The notes below the pieces were generated by a model, which saw only the letters and a list, made by a program, of their open reading frames with translations, did not search any database and had not been told where the DNA came from. The translations under genes and the position numbers were made by a program. This document shows, piece by piece, positions 25,321 through 34,753 of a stretch of DNA of 64,000 bases. The stretch is taken from assembly GCA_040274725.1 (NCBI GenBank), contig JBEMAQ010000012.1:42038-106037 (forward strand), given 5' to 3'. The DNA is from Solibacillus sp040274725 (GTDB taxonomy: Bacteria; Bacillota; Bacilli; Bacillales_A; Planococcaceae). Numbering within the stretch: the first letter of the stretch is position 1; the number at the start of each line of letters is the position of its first letter.

Positions 25321-25704
25321 AGGGGTTACCGTTTTTATCGCACTCGTCAAAGGTTATAGTAAAAAAATGGATGATTACTACCTCTGTTCAAGTGTCTTTG
25401 TTTTTCTTCTCAAATGAAAAATAAATAAAACAGGAAATTCAGTTAAAATATACGCGACGGTAGTGAACCTTTTTGAATTTTTTTATTTAGTTTCATATGT
25501 ATCTATATACTATCGCGAAAAATTTCGCTTTTTGTATGAATAGTTTTGAAAACGCTAACAATTATCTCCAAACATTTTTGAACCCATTACCAATTTATCG
25601 TAAGCAAATTAGTGAGGTGGTTAATAATACTAATAATTGTTCGCAGGAGCTAATATTTGTCTTACACAAGATGAAAAAATACAAGATTACAAGGGGGATT
25701 TTAC
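25321..25704. other. Leader region of the MFS gene
   Basis: No convincing gene. A palindrome GCGAAA-AA-TTTCGC at 25515-25528 resembles the CGAAA-TTAT-TTTCG dyad before the ring-cleavage operon (15722-15735). Both are followed within a few bases by TATG, so a shared operator is possible. The open frame at 25497 has no ribosome site and unlikely composition. Confidence 0.35.
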
Positions 25705-27000
25705 ATGCGTTGGGTTGTATTAGGGTTTCTATTCTTACTATCTGTTTTAAATTATACGGATAAATCCGTTTTAGGATTAGCCGCAGAACCGATTATGTCT
25801 GAACTAAATTTATCCTACGATCAGTTTGGGTTAATAGGAAGTAGCTTCTTCGCTGCATACGCTGTCGGGGGTATTGTTTTAGGTACATTAACGTATCGCT
25901 TCAATTCAAAATATTTATTAATGATGATTGCTACTGGATGGACGCTTTCGTTAGCAAGTGCTTATTTTGTAGAAACGTTAACACACTTAATTTTACTCCG
26001 AGTTGTTCTAGGTTTCTTCGAGGGTAGTACGCTCAGTATGTGTCTTGTACATCTTGCACGATGGTTCACAAGTTCACAACGTGGTACCGCAACAGCGATT
26101 ATGACGTCTGGTACAACAGTGGGAACATATTTAGCTGCACCACTATTAGTAATGGGGATTACAAACTTCGGTTGGCAACACACATTCGCATTGTTAGGGG
26201 TCGCAAGTCTTGTCTGGGCAATCTTCTTCTTCTTTATGCGGGACGAGCCAAAGCAACCACTCGTCGAGGACGTAAAATCTTTAGCTTTGAACAAAGAAGT
26301 ACCGTTTAAGCATATTTTAAAATTATTTATTAACCCTTATGTGATATCAATTTTTGTAATAGGTTTCGTATCCATGTGGATCACTACGTGGGTCCTTACA
26401 TGGGCACCTACTTACCTAACGCAAATCGTTGGTCTGGAGTCACAAAATATGAGCTTAATATTCGCTGCAATGGGGATTACAGGTACAGTATTTGCGATTT
26501 GTGCAGGTAAATTTACAGATTTCTTATTTAAGAAAAATAAAAGCCTTGTCAACTCGTATGACCGTGTATTAGTTACAGTATTACTGATAGGTGCAGTTTC
26601 TTATGCCATGACAACCGTTATATCTTCACCCGTGTTAGCATGTCTTTTCTTAGGGGTAGGCTTAATAATGAACACTAGCTTATTACCGTTAAATGCAGCG
26701 ATTACAACATTGATTATTCCCAGAAAACTGGTAGGAAGTATCACAGGTATTTATTTAGCTACTTCAAGTATGGCTGGTATAATTGGTCCATGGATTACTG
26801 GTTACTTAATTACACTTGCAGGAGATGATATTCGCGCGGGCTTTAACGCAGGGGTGTTAATTATCGTTAGTTTATATGTTGTAACGGCCATCGTGTTAGT
26901 AGTTACTCGTAAATTAAAAATTACAGCTACTGAAAAAGAAGATGCAAGTCGTGCTACTGAAGAGGACGAATTAAAATTAGACGTTGCTGTTGAACAATAA
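25705..27000 (+). CDS. MFS transporter, anion:cation symporter (ACS) type
   Basis: 431 residues with twelve predicted membrane helices. The N-terminus (LFLLSVLNYTDKSVLGLAAE) and GRF-type loops match the ACS branch, which imports organic anions such as 4-hydroxyphenylacetate, phthalate or hexuronates. The acidic C-terminal tail (ATEEDELKLDVAVEQ) is cytosolic. AAGGGGGA lies 7 bases before the ATG. Set among aromatic and acid catabolism genes it is probably the uptake system for one of their substrates. Confidence 0.85.
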   Translation: MRWVVLGFLFLLSVLNYTDKSVLGLAAEPIMSELNLSYDQFGLIGSSFFAAYAVGGIVLGTLTYRFNSKYLLMMIATGWTLSLASAYFVETLTHLILLRVVLGFFEGSTLSMCLVHLARWFTSSQRGTATAIMTSGTTVGTYLAAPLLVMGITNFGWQHTFALLGVASLVWAIFFFFMRDEPKQPLVEDVKSLALNKEVPFKHILKLFINPYVISIFVIGFVSMWITTWVLTWAPTYLTQIVGLESQNMSLIFAAMGITGTVFAICAGKFTDFLFKKNKSLVNSYDRVLVTVLLIGAVSYAMTTVISSPVLACLFLGVGLIMNTSLLPLNAAITTLIIPRKLVGSITGIYLATSSMAGIIGPWITGYLITLAGDDIRAGFNAGVLIIVSLYVVTAIVLVVTRKLKITATEKEDASRATEEDELKLDVAVEQ

Positions 27001-27416
27001 AATTTAACTTCTTTTAGTAAATTCTTTTGTACCATAAGCAAAGCGATAGGTACAGAAGTCCCTCATGGGGGATAGATGTCCAGGTTCGCTATTTCAGTGG
27101 GCGTTCAAACATTCGCTGAAAGCTGGACTCGGGTTAGCCGATGAATCCGCTTGGCAATGGCACGAATGGAGTAGCCTAATTCAAGATAAGTTTCTATTTT
27201 CGAACGTTCAGATATGGTAAGATGAGTATAGCTCATAACGATTCCTCCTCTAATGTTTGTGTGGTAACTAACATTTTACACGAGGTCGTTATGGGCTTCT
27301 TTTATTTTGACTTACAAGTGTTGCACTTAATATTACAATTCATTGTTTTATAAATATCTGATTTAGGGATACAGAGCAGAAATGAACATCTGCTTCGTAT
27401 CCTTTTTTAATGGATT
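27001..27416. other. Intergenic region with mobile-element debris
   Basis: Apart from the IS30 remnant listed separately, 27050-27130 contains a GC-richer scrap (GTCCCTCATGGGGGATAGAT and following) unlike its surroundings. It contains no gene. Confidence 0.5.
27138..27236 (-). pseudogene. IS30-family transposase N-terminal remnant
   Basis: From an ATG at 27236 with GAGGAGG upstream, the minus strand reads MSYTHLTISERSKIETYLEL then GYSIRAIAKRIHR, the conserved N-terminal HTH of IS30 transposases. After about 33 codons similarity ends. Upstream DNA to about 27340 probably includes the old element end. Confidence 0.65.
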
Positions 27417-28301
27417 TCAATTGAATGTGACATTATAGCTTTGAAGCAAGTGATTAATAAATGCATCCATCGTGCTATCTTTATAAGCGTTTTTTCGATA
27501 AACAAGGCCGATTGTTTTTTGCGGTTTAGGGTTGACGATGGGAATTTTCTTTATTGTTACGTTGTTTCTACTTTCAAGATAGGAGTGCGGTAAAATAGTT
27601 GCAAATTTATTGAATTGAATCATTTCGAGCAATGAATCTAACGAGTTTAGTTCAATTTTAGGGCGAAGTGAAAATCCTTCTTGAATACACAACTGGTCGA
27701 TGAACTGACGAATCAAATAACGCTGCGTTAGGAAGGTTAAAGGGATACTGTTCAATTCTTTAAAAGAAATAGCTTCTAATTGTGCAAGCTCATGCTGTGC
27801 AGAAACTACGATAAAAAATTCTTCCATAAAGAGTGGGCTAAAATCAATTTGGTCATTTTGAATTTCGTCAAAAATAACGCCTAAATTCACTTCATTATTT
27901 AAAAGCCCCGTGATGGTTTCCTCTGTTGTTAGCGCCTGAATAGACAACTCAATTTCAGGATATTTTTGATTGAAAGAAATAACAGATGGTGTAATCAAAT
28001 GATTACCAGAGCAGCTAATAGAAAGCTTGCCACGCTTAAGCCCCTGAATTTCTTTAATCTTAAGATTCGCTTGATCTAATTCATAAAATACCTTTTGGCT
28101 ATGCCCCAATAAAATATGCCCTGCTTGCGTAATATATGTTTTTCTTCCTACGCGTTTAAAGAGTGGTGTACCTACGTAACTTTCTAATAATTTAATTTGA
28201 TGACTTAATGTAGGCTGACTAATCCTCAATGTTTCAGCGGCCTTTGTGAAATGTTGGTACTCGCAAACAGCTAAAAAATATTCTAAAAGACGTAGTTCCA
28301 T
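27417..28301 (-). CDS. LysR-family transcriptional regulator
   Basis: 294 residues from ATG 28301, placed by GAGGAGG 7 bases upstream. The N-terminal winged HTH is LLEYFLAVCEYQHFTKAAET then LRISQPTLSHQIKLLE. The rest is a periplasmic-binding-like effector domain of the CynR/CysB group. It is divergent from the ThDP-enzyme operon, with a small dyad between them, so it likely activates that operon in response to a pathway acid. Confidence 0.9.
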   Translation of the reverse strand: MELRLLEYFLAVCEYQHFTKAAETLRISQPTLSHQIKLLESYVGTPLFKRVGRKTYITQAGHILLGHSQKVFYELDQANLKIKEIQGLKRGKLSISCSGNHLITPSVISFNQKYPEIELSIQALTTEETITGLLNNEVNLGVIFDEIQNDQIDFSPLFMEEFFIVVSAQHELAQLEAISFKELNSIPLTFLTQRYLIRQFIDQLCIQEGFSLRPKIELNSLDSLLEMIQFNKFATILPHSYLESRNNVTIKKIPIVNPKPQKTIGLVYRKNAYKDSTMDAFINHLLQSYNVTFN

Positions 28302-28318
28302 AGGGTTCCTCCTCAATC

Positions 28319-28337
28319 ATAGATAGCATCTATCGTT
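28319..28337. promoter_or_regulatory. Candidate LysR site between regulator and ThDP-enzyme operon
   Basis: GATAG-CAT-CTATC (28322-28334) inside ATAGATAGCATCTATCG gives a short dyad with T-N11-A spacing, as LysR sites usually show. It lies just upstream of the lysR start and about 130 bases before the operon. Confidence 0.4.
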
Positions 28338-28461
28338 ATCATACAAAATATAGCATTGTACCGAGAGTTTAGTCTAGATATACTTTTAAAAACACGAAGT
28401 AGAAAATTATTGTTTTTATTAGCTTAAATAGATATAAAACGATAAATAGGAGGCGTTCTAT

Positions 28462-30252
28462 TTGAATATTGAAGAACAAGTAATAACAGATGAGCAACAA
28501 GCTGAAATACAAAATCTTTTAGGGAAATATACTGGCGCTAGCGCATTAATGGAAGCGCTAACAGAAGCAGGTGTATCTAACATATTTGCTAATTTAGGAA
28601 GTGACCATCCAGCAATTATCGAAAGTTGGGCACAGGCTAAATTACAAAATAAAGAGATTCCAAATATCATTATATGTCCACATGAATTTGTGGCGATTAG
28701 CGCAGCGCATGGCTATGCACAAGTTACAGGAAAAGCACAGGCAGTCATTGTGCATGTTGATTGTGGAACACAAAATTTAGGTGGTGGTATTCACAACGCA
28801 GCTGTGGGACGTGTACCAATATTCATTTTTGCTGGGGCTTCACCATTTACACAAGATGGTGAAATGCTTGGTGGGCGCAATGAGTTTATTCATTGGCTAC
28901 AAGATGTTTCCGACCAACGAGGGATTGTTCGTGAATATGTGAAATATGATAACGAAGTACGCACAGGAAAAAATATTAAACAATTAGTGCATCGCTCGTT
29001 ACAAATCTCTCAAAGCGAGCCAAAGGGACCTGTTTATTTAATGGCTGCACGAGAGGCTCTTGAAGAAAGTGTTGAGCCCGTAAAGATTGACGTGGAGCGT
29101 TGGGGTACTATTACACCATTGGCTGTCCATCCAGACGTAATCAAAGAGTTAGGTGAAGATTTACTACAAGCGAAAAAGCCGCTGATTGTGACGTCTTTCT
29201 TAGGAAGAAACAATCAAGCGGTCGATGAACTAGTGAAACTAAGTGAAACATTGGCTATCCCAGTCATTGAATCGTCGCCAAACTACGTGAATTTCCCAGC
29301 AAATCATCCACTGCATGTCGGCTATCAATGGAATGCTCAAAAGCAAAATGATTTTCTAGCACAGGCGGACTTAATTCTAATTTTAGATAGTGATGTTCCT
29401 TGGATTCCGCTTGTAAATAAGCCGGCAAGCGATTGTAAAATTTACTATGTAGACATTGACCCATTGAAGGAAAATACACCGCTTTGGTATATCCCATCAA
29501 AACGGTTTATTCAGGCGGATTCCTATACAGCGCTGCAACAGCTAAACGGCTGGCTTGAACAAGCACCTATTAAAGCTACTGTAGTTGAACAACGTTATAC
29601 GAAATATAAAATAATTCATGACAAGCAGCGTCAAGGTTGGAAAAAAGAGGCGCAACTCAAAAAGCAAAGTGTCATTACCGCGGAATTTTTAATCGCTACA
29701 TTAAATGAAGTCGTTGATGATGACACGATTATTTTGAATGAGGCCATTACGAATTATGAAAATGTTTGTAAGCATTTAGGACGCAGCATACCTGGTACTT
29801 ACTTTGCGAGTGGTGCAAGCTCACTTGGTTGGAACGGTGGCGCCGCGATTGGTGCGAAATTAGCAGCGCCAGAAAAGACGATTATTAGCTTAACTGGTGA
29901 CGGAACATATATGTTTAGTAATCCAACACCTGTACATTGGGTGGCAAAAAAATATAACACCCCATTCCTAACGATTGTCTTTAACAATAAAGGGTGGGGC
30001 GCACCTCGCCAATCTACATTAGGCGTACATCCAAATGGTTTGGCTAATGCAACAGATCAGTTTTGGGTGAATTTTGATTCAACGGTCGAATATGCAAAAG
30101 TTGCAGAAGCAGCAGGTGGTGCATATGCACGTAAGGTTGAAAAACCTAGTGAAGTACGTGAAGTATTAATTGAAGCGTTAGAGATTGTACGTAGTGGTCG
30201 CTCCGTTGTGTTAGATGTAGCTATTCCACAAGTTTCAAATCAAATGATTTAA
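28462..30252 (+). CDS. Thiamine-diphosphate-dependent enzyme (acetolactate-synthase-like)
   Basis: 596 residues in the three-domain ThDP layout: N-terminal PYR domain with catalytic Glu75 (CPHEFVAISAAHGYAQVTG), central FAD/Rossmann-like domain (about 215-360), and C-terminal PP domain with the cofactor motif GDG (479-481) ending in FNN. Family members are decarboxylases, carboligases or lyases on 2-oxo acids. The actual reaction is not evident; no acetolactate small subunit or branched-chain genes are near. TTG start with AGGAGG. First gene of the CoA-dependent acid module. Confidence 0.82.
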   Translation: MNIEEQVITDEQQAEIQNLLGKYTGASALMEALTEAGVSNIFANLGSDHPAIIESWAQAKLQNKEIPNIIICPHEFVAISAAHGYAQVTGKAQAVIVHVDCGTQNLGGGIHNAAVGRVPIFIFAGASPFTQDGEMLGGRNEFIHWLQDVSDQRGIVREYVKYDNEVRTGKNIKQLVHRSLQISQSEPKGPVYLMAAREALEESVEPVKIDVERWGTITPLAVHPDVIKELGEDLLQAKKPLIVTSFLGRNNQAVDELVKLSETLAIPVIESSPNYVNFPANHPLHVGYQWNAQKQNDFLAQADLILILDSDVPWIPLVNKPASDCKIYYVDIDPLKENTPLWYIPSKRFIQADSYTALQQLNGWLEQAPIKATVVEQRYTKYKIIHDKQRQGWKKEAQLKKQSVITAEFLIATLNEVVDDDTIILNEAITNYENVCKHLGRSIPGTYFASGASSLGWNGGAAIGAKLAAPEKTIISLTGDGTYMFSNPTPVHWVAKKYNTPFLTIVFNNKGWGAPRQSTLGVHPNGLANATDQFWVNFDSTVEYAKVAEAAGGAYARKVEKPSEVREVLIEALEIVRSGRSVVLDVAIPQVSNQMI

Positions 30253-30296
30253 GTAGTTGTTTCCATAAAAAAAATTAATGGTTAGGAGGAGTTTAC

Positions 30297-31514
30297 ATGT
30301 CAGGTATTCTATCAGGAATTACAGTAGTTGATTTAACCCAAAATATTGCTGGTCCATTTTGTACACAAATTTTAGGGGATTTTGGCGCGACAGTTATTAA
30401 AATTGAAAAACCAGAGAGCGGTGATGATACGAGACAATGGGGAGGAGAGGGGATACGCGTAGGTGAATCTGCAGCATTTATGGCGATGAATCGCAATAAA
30501 AAAAGTATCGCAGTGGATTTACGTAGTCCAAAAGGTGTTGAAATGGTCTATGAACTGGTTAAAAAAGCGGATATTTTCGTTCATAGTATGAAGCCGTCAA
30601 CAGCGAATAAAAATGGTTTTAGCTTTGAAAAAATTATTGAGTTAAACCCAAAGATTATCTACGGCGCTATTAGTGCATTCGGTGAAGTTGGTCCGATGCA
30701 AATGTTACCAGGTTATGACCCATTGATTCAAGCGTATTCAGGCATTATGAGTGTAACAGGTAATGCAGGAGAGAATCCGGTTCGTGTAGGTGTGTCGATT
30801 AATGATATGGGTTCAGGTATGTGGTTAGCGATGGGGATTTTAGCGGCACTTCACAAACGTACTATTACAGGAAAAGGAAGTAAAGTATCGAATAGTTTAT
30901 TAGAGACAGGCGTAGCTTGGGGAAGCCTTCAATTATCTACGTATATGGAGTCAGGCAAAGTACCACAAAAAATGGGTTCTGCAATGCCAATTATTTCACC
31001 TTATGAGGCTTTCCAAACGAACGACGGTTGGGTCATGATCGCGGCTGGAAATAATCGTTTATTTGAAAATTTATGCAACTCGTTACAGTTAGAAGAGCTT
31101 GCAACAGACGAACGCTTTATTACGAATACAGAACGTGTGAAAAACCGCTATGTCTTACATGATCTCATTGAAAATGAAACATTAAAATATGCTGTACCGG
31201 ACCTAGTGCCTATTTTACGTCAATTTAATATCCCATGTAGCCCGATTAACTCGTTGGATCAATTATTGACAGATGAGCAGGTTAACGCATTAGAGCTAAT
31301 TAAAGAGATTGAGCATAGCCGGATTGACGATTTTAAAGTGGTGGATATTCCAATTAGTATTGATGGGGAACGTAGTACGTTACAATCGATTCCACCGCTA
31401 TTAGGTGAGCATAGTGAAGAGATTTTAAATGAGCTTGGGTATTCACGTGAAGAAATTGAGCAACTGACATCGGAGAAAGTAATCGGTGTACTTGAAAAAG
31501 TAGGGAGGCAGTAA
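30297..31514 (+). CDS. Family III CoA-transferase (CaiB/BaiF)
   Basis: 405 residues. The N-terminus has LSGITVVDLTQNIAGPFCTQ and LGDFGATVIKIEKPESGDDT, as in all family III enzymes; Asp141 of GYDPLIQAYSG is the expected acyl-anhydride Asp. It moves CoA between carboxylic acids in the cytosol, activating the pathway acid. AGGAGG precedes the ATG, and the stop is 2 bases before the next gene. With the lyase downstream it recalls succinyl-CoA:hydroxyacid transferase plus lyase pairs. Confidence 0.9.
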   Translation: MSGILSGITVVDLTQNIAGPFCTQILGDFGATVIKIEKPESGDDTRQWGGEGIRVGESAAFMAMNRNKKSIAVDLRSPKGVEMVYELVKKADIFVHSMKPSTANKNGFSFEKIIELNPKIIYGAISAFGEVGPMQMLPGYDPLIQAYSGIMSVTGNAGENPVRVGVSINDMGSGMWLAMGILAALHKRTITGKGSKVSNSLLETGVAWGSLQLSTYMESGKVPQKMGSAMPIISPYEAFQTNDGWVMIAAGNNRLFENLCNSLQLEELATDERFITNTERVKNRYVLHDLIENETLKYAVPDLVPILRQFNIPCSPINSLDQLLTDEQVNALELIKEIEHSRIDDFKVVDIPISIDGERSTLQSIPPLLGEHSEEILNELGYSREEIEQLTSEKVIGVLEKVGRQ

Positions 31515-31516
31515 CA

Positions 31517-32461
31517 ATGAGTTTTCCTCAACATGTAAAAATCTATGAAGTAGGACCACGAGAGGGTTTTCAAATAGAAGATGCTCTCATTCCTACAACG
31601 AGTAAAGTGAAATTAATCAATGAACTCAACGAAACAGGGCTTACAAGTATTGAAGTAACGTCTTTTGTGAATCCGAAATGGGTGCCAAATATGGCCGATG
31701 CAGAGGCGCTACTTTTAGCAATCAACCGAGAATTAAATGTAGATTACCGAACAGTTTATTTAAATCTGAAAGGACTGGAGCGAGCATTTGCAGCGAATGT
31801 CAAAATAGATGGGTGTGTTTCACTATCGGCTAGTTCGACGTTTGCCAAAAGAAATACAAATAAAACCGCAGATGAACTAATTCAAACAATTCCAGCTTGG
31901 GTGGAGTCATATAAGGCCTATAATATTCCAGTTGAACAACTGATCATGATGGCTACCTTTGGCTGTAATTTTGAAGGGGAGATTGAACTAGCGCAAGTAA
32001 TGAAAGTTTTGAAAAACGGCATTGATTCCGCTGCTGAGCATGGGGAAACCATTCGCTCATTAAAGCTTTGTGACACGATGGGCTGGGCAAATCCTGAGCA
32101 AATTAAACGAACTGTTTTTGCGATTAAGAATGAATGGCCTGAATTAGAATTGATTTTACATTTACATGATACGCGCGGTTTAGGAATTGCGAATGCATAT
32201 AGTGCGCTACAAGAAGGTGTGAATCAGTTTGATGCCGCAATTGGTGGATTAGGTGGTTGTCCTTTTGCAGCAGTAAAAGGAGCTGCAGGAAATGTCGCAA
32301 CGGAAGATTTAGCATTCCTTTGTGAAAATCTAGGGATAGACACAGGTTTAAATCTAGAAAAGCTACTGAACTGTGTAAACTTGGCAGAAACAATTTTAGC
32401 TCGACCATTACAGGGACATTTAAAAACAGGTGGCTTATTGTTACAAAAAAATACAGTATAA
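31517..32461 (+). CDS. HMG-CoA-lyase-like enzyme
   Basis: 314 residues of the TIM-barrel HMGL/DRE-TIM family. It starts VKIYEVGPREGFQIEDALIP (catalytic Arg, metal-binding region), has LHLHDTRGLG for the two metal His, and the loop GGLGGCPFAAVKGAAGN with the reactive Cys. Such enzymes split 3-hydroxy-3-methylglutaryl-CoA or related 3-hydroxyacyl-CoA to acetyl-CoA plus an acid or ketone. Coupled to the CoA-transferase by a 2-base gap, so the transferase product is its likely substrate. Confidence 0.88.
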   Translation: MSFPQHVKIYEVGPREGFQIEDALIPTTSKVKLINELNETGLTSIEVTSFVNPKWVPNMADAEALLLAINRELNVDYRTVYLNLKGLERAFAANVKIDGCVSLSASSTFAKRNTNKTADELIQTIPAWVESYKAYNIPVEQLIMMATFGCNFEGEIELAQVMKVLKNGIDSAAEHGETIRSLKLCDTMGWANPEQIKRTVFAIKNEWPELELILHLHDTRGLGIANAYSALQEGVNQFDAAIGGLGGCPFAAVKGAAGNVATEDLAFLCENLGIDTGLNLEKLLNCVNLAETILARPLQGHLKTGGLLLQKNTV

Positions 32462-32487
32462 AATTCATAAAATAAGGAGTGGTGAAC

Positions 32488-33312
32488 ATGCAGAACCAAG
32501 AGCAAACAGTAAACACGATTGGCACATTAGAAACTTTAAAAACAGAATTTTTCGGAGAGCATAATGAAATTTTAGTCGTAACATTGAATCGTCCGGAGGC
32601 AATGAATGCGATGAATACGCAACTGATTATAGAGGCATTAAATTTATTCCGTGAGCAAGCGTACAATGACCAATTACGCTGTGTCATTATTACGGGAGCG
32701 GGTGAAAAAGCATTTTCGGCTGGTGGAGACTTAAAAGAGCGCAATGGTATGAGCGATAGCACGTGGAAAAAGCAGCATCATTTGATTGAAGATAAGATTC
32801 TTGCAATCAAAGATTTCCCTGTGCCAGTCATTGCAGCTGTAGAAGGTTTTGCGATTGGAGGCGGTTGTGAAATGGCACTTATGACCGATTTTATTATTGC
32901 CTCTGAAACGGCGAAATTTGGACTAGCTGAAATTAAGCGTGGTATTTTACCAGGCGCTGGTGGCTTGCAAAATTTAGCGCGTGCAGTGGGGACTAGAAGG
33001 GCGAAGGAACTCATCTACACAGGACGTCTCTTTGATGTACAGCAAGCCTATGAATGGGGAATGGTGAACCGTGTAGTGCCTAAAGGGGAGGCGTTACAGG
33101 TAGCGCTACAAATCGCAAACGAAATTGTAGAAAGTGCGCCAATTCCGACAAAGCTTGCAAAAGTAGCTGTCAGCCGAGGTGTAGAAGTTGATTTTCATAC
33201 AGCGTATCAGTTAGATATTACAGCGTATAACGTCACAGTACCAACAGAAGACCGCTTAGAAGGTGTCGCAGCATTTAATGAAAAACGAAAGCCAAATTGG
33301 AAAAACCGCTAG
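32488..33312 (+). CDS. Enoyl-CoA hydratase/isomerase family protein
   Basis: 274 residues from ATG 32488, placed by AAGGAG 9 bases upstream. Crotonase motifs: GAGEKAFSAGGDLKER (first oxyanion loop), EGFAIGGGCEMALMTDF (second) and a Glu in GLAEIKRGILPGAGG. It would hydrate an unsaturated acyl-CoA to the 3-hydroxyacyl-CoA used by the lyase. Fourth gene of the operon. Confidence 0.9.
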   Translation: MQNQEQTVNTIGTLETLKTEFFGEHNEILVVTLNRPEAMNAMNTQLIIEALNLFREQAYNDQLRCVIITGAGEKAFSAGGDLKERNGMSDSTWKKQHHLIEDKILAIKDFPVPVIAAVEGFAIGGGCEMALMTDFIIASETAKFGLAEIKRGILPGAGGLQNLARAVGTRRAKELIYTGRLFDVQQAYEWGMVNRVVPKGEALQVALQIANEIVESAPIPTKLAKVAVSRGVEVDFHTAYQLDITAYNVTVPTEDRLEGVAAFNEKRKPNWKNR

Positions 33313-33422
33313 CTTACAAACGATTTGATATGTCCATCTGCAAGGAAAGTATGTGAATTCTAGACTTTGATAAATAATGCTGGACAAAGGGATAAGGGGA
33401 AAAAACTTTTTGGGGGGTCTTT

Positions 33423-34697
33423 ATGGGTATTGAATTCATTTCAATCATCTTTCTAGCTATTATGTTTGTTGTTGGTACATTTTACTCAATTAATATTGGT
33501 GTGTTAGGCTTTATTGCATCATTTTTAGTTTTTCTACTAAGTAAAGATTTGGAGATTACAGCCATTTATAGTAGTTTCCCAGCTGAATTATTCATTTTAC
33601 TAGTCGGTGTAACATACTTCTTTGCTATCATTGAAAGCAATGGTACAGTGGATTTAATTACAAAATGGGGTTTAAGTCTACTGCGTGGTAAAGTGGGATT
33701 AATTCCTTGGGTACTGTTTTTCTTAGCGCTTATTTTAACAAGTATTGGAACATCGGTAATTCCGGTCTGTGCCGTGTTAGCACCAATTGGCTTACGATTA
33801 GCGTTCCAATATAAGATCAATCCAATTATGATGGTTATCGTGATGCAATCAGGGATTGTTGCCGGAAGCTTTTCACCGTTAAATATTTTCGGGATTATCG
33901 TAAATGGCTCTCTTGCAGCAGAGAACATTCCATTTTCACCGGTTACATTGTATATGGCCATTTTATTATTTAACTTCTTAATTGCTGTTGGTGTGTTCGT
34001 GGGGCTTGGCGGCATTAAACTGGTTCGTAGCTCAGACAATTTAATGAACATGTCTGAACTGGCGCTTAAGTACGATACAGCTGAAACTAACGGTTTGAAC
34101 TTCTACCGAGGTATTACATTAGTTTTCTTAGGATTATTAATTGTTTTAGTGTTAGGCTTCCAACTGAATATGGGCTTTGTTGCATTGACATTAGGTGCGA
34201 TTTTAGCATTTGGTAATCATAAAAGCCAATCAGAAGTATTGAAGAAAATGCCATGGGCGACTATTTTATTAGTCTCAGGGATTGTGACGTATATCGGCGT
34301 TTTAAGTAAAGTAGGAACAATCGAGTATGTAACGACAGCTATCGAAAAATTCGGTAACTCTTACATTACATCATTAGTTGCTGGATATATTGGTGCCATT
34401 GTTTCAGCATTCGCTTCTACGACAGGTTTCTTAGGTATCATTTTCCCAATGGTGACACCAATTTTAACAGACCCAGGGATTTCAACAATGGGTGTAGTCG
34501 TGATGATTTCTTTAACTGTAAGTTTGGTAGATATTTGTCCATTCACAACAGGTGGAGCATTATACCTAGCGAATGTACAAGGTATGCCGCAGCGTACATT
34601 CTTCATGCAACTTTTATTTGTTGGTGGATTGTTCGTTGTATTAACACCAATCGTGTCTTGGATAATTTTCGTAGTGTTTGGTAACTTTATATTTTAA
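33423..34697 (+). CDS. MatC-like / SLC13-type dicarboxylate carrier
   Basis: 424 residues, ten to twelve membrane helices. The N-terminal part (FISIIFLAIMFVVGTFYSIN, IGVLGFIASFLV) fits the MatC_N malonate/dicarboxylate carrier family, and the C-terminal half has an SLC13/arsenical-pump-like repeat (STTGFLGIIFPMVTPIL). It sits in the plasma membrane and probably imports the acid used by the module. GGGGGG lies 6-7 bases before ATG. A terminator closes the operon. Confidence 0.8.
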   Translation: MGIEFISIIFLAIMFVVGTFYSINIGVLGFIASFLVFLLSKDLEITAIYSSFPAELFILLVGVTYFFAIIESNGTVDLITKWGLSLLRGKVGLIPWVLFFLALILTSIGTSVIPVCAVLAPIGLRLAFQYKINPIMMVIVMQSGIVAGSFSPLNIFGIIVNGSLAAENIPFSPVTLYMAILLFNFLIAVGVFVGLGGIKLVRSSDNLMNMSELALKYDTAETNGLNFYRGITLVFLGLLIVLVLGFQLNMGFVALTLGAILAFGNHKSQSEVLKKMPWATILLVSGIVTYIGVLSKVGTIEYVTTAIEKFGNSYITSLVAGYIGAIVSAFASTTGFLGIIFPMVTPILTDPGISTMGVVVMISLTVSLVDICPFTTGGALYLANVQGMPQRTFFMQLLFVGGLFVVLTPIVSWIIFVVFGNFIF

Positions 34698-34705
34698 TAT
34701 GTTAA

Positions 34706-34746
34706 GAGCTGCAACCGAGATTTTACTTCGGGAGCGGCTCTTTTTA
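34706..34746 (+). terminator. Terminator after the MatC-like gene
   Basis: GAGCTGC-aa-CCGA, loop, TTCGG-ga-GCGGCTC and TTTTT form an imperfect but long hairpin just after the stop codon. Confidence 0.7.
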
Positions 34747-34753
34747 GTCACAG

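Noticed and set aside
25497..25763. 88-codon open frame upstream of the MFS gene
   Set aside because: No ribosome site, odd composition, and it overlaps the well-supported MFS start in another frame.
28462..30252. Annotation as acetolactate synthase for valine/isoleucine synthesis
   Set aside because: No regulatory subunit or branched-chain genes nearby; the setting is a CoA-transferase catabolic operon.
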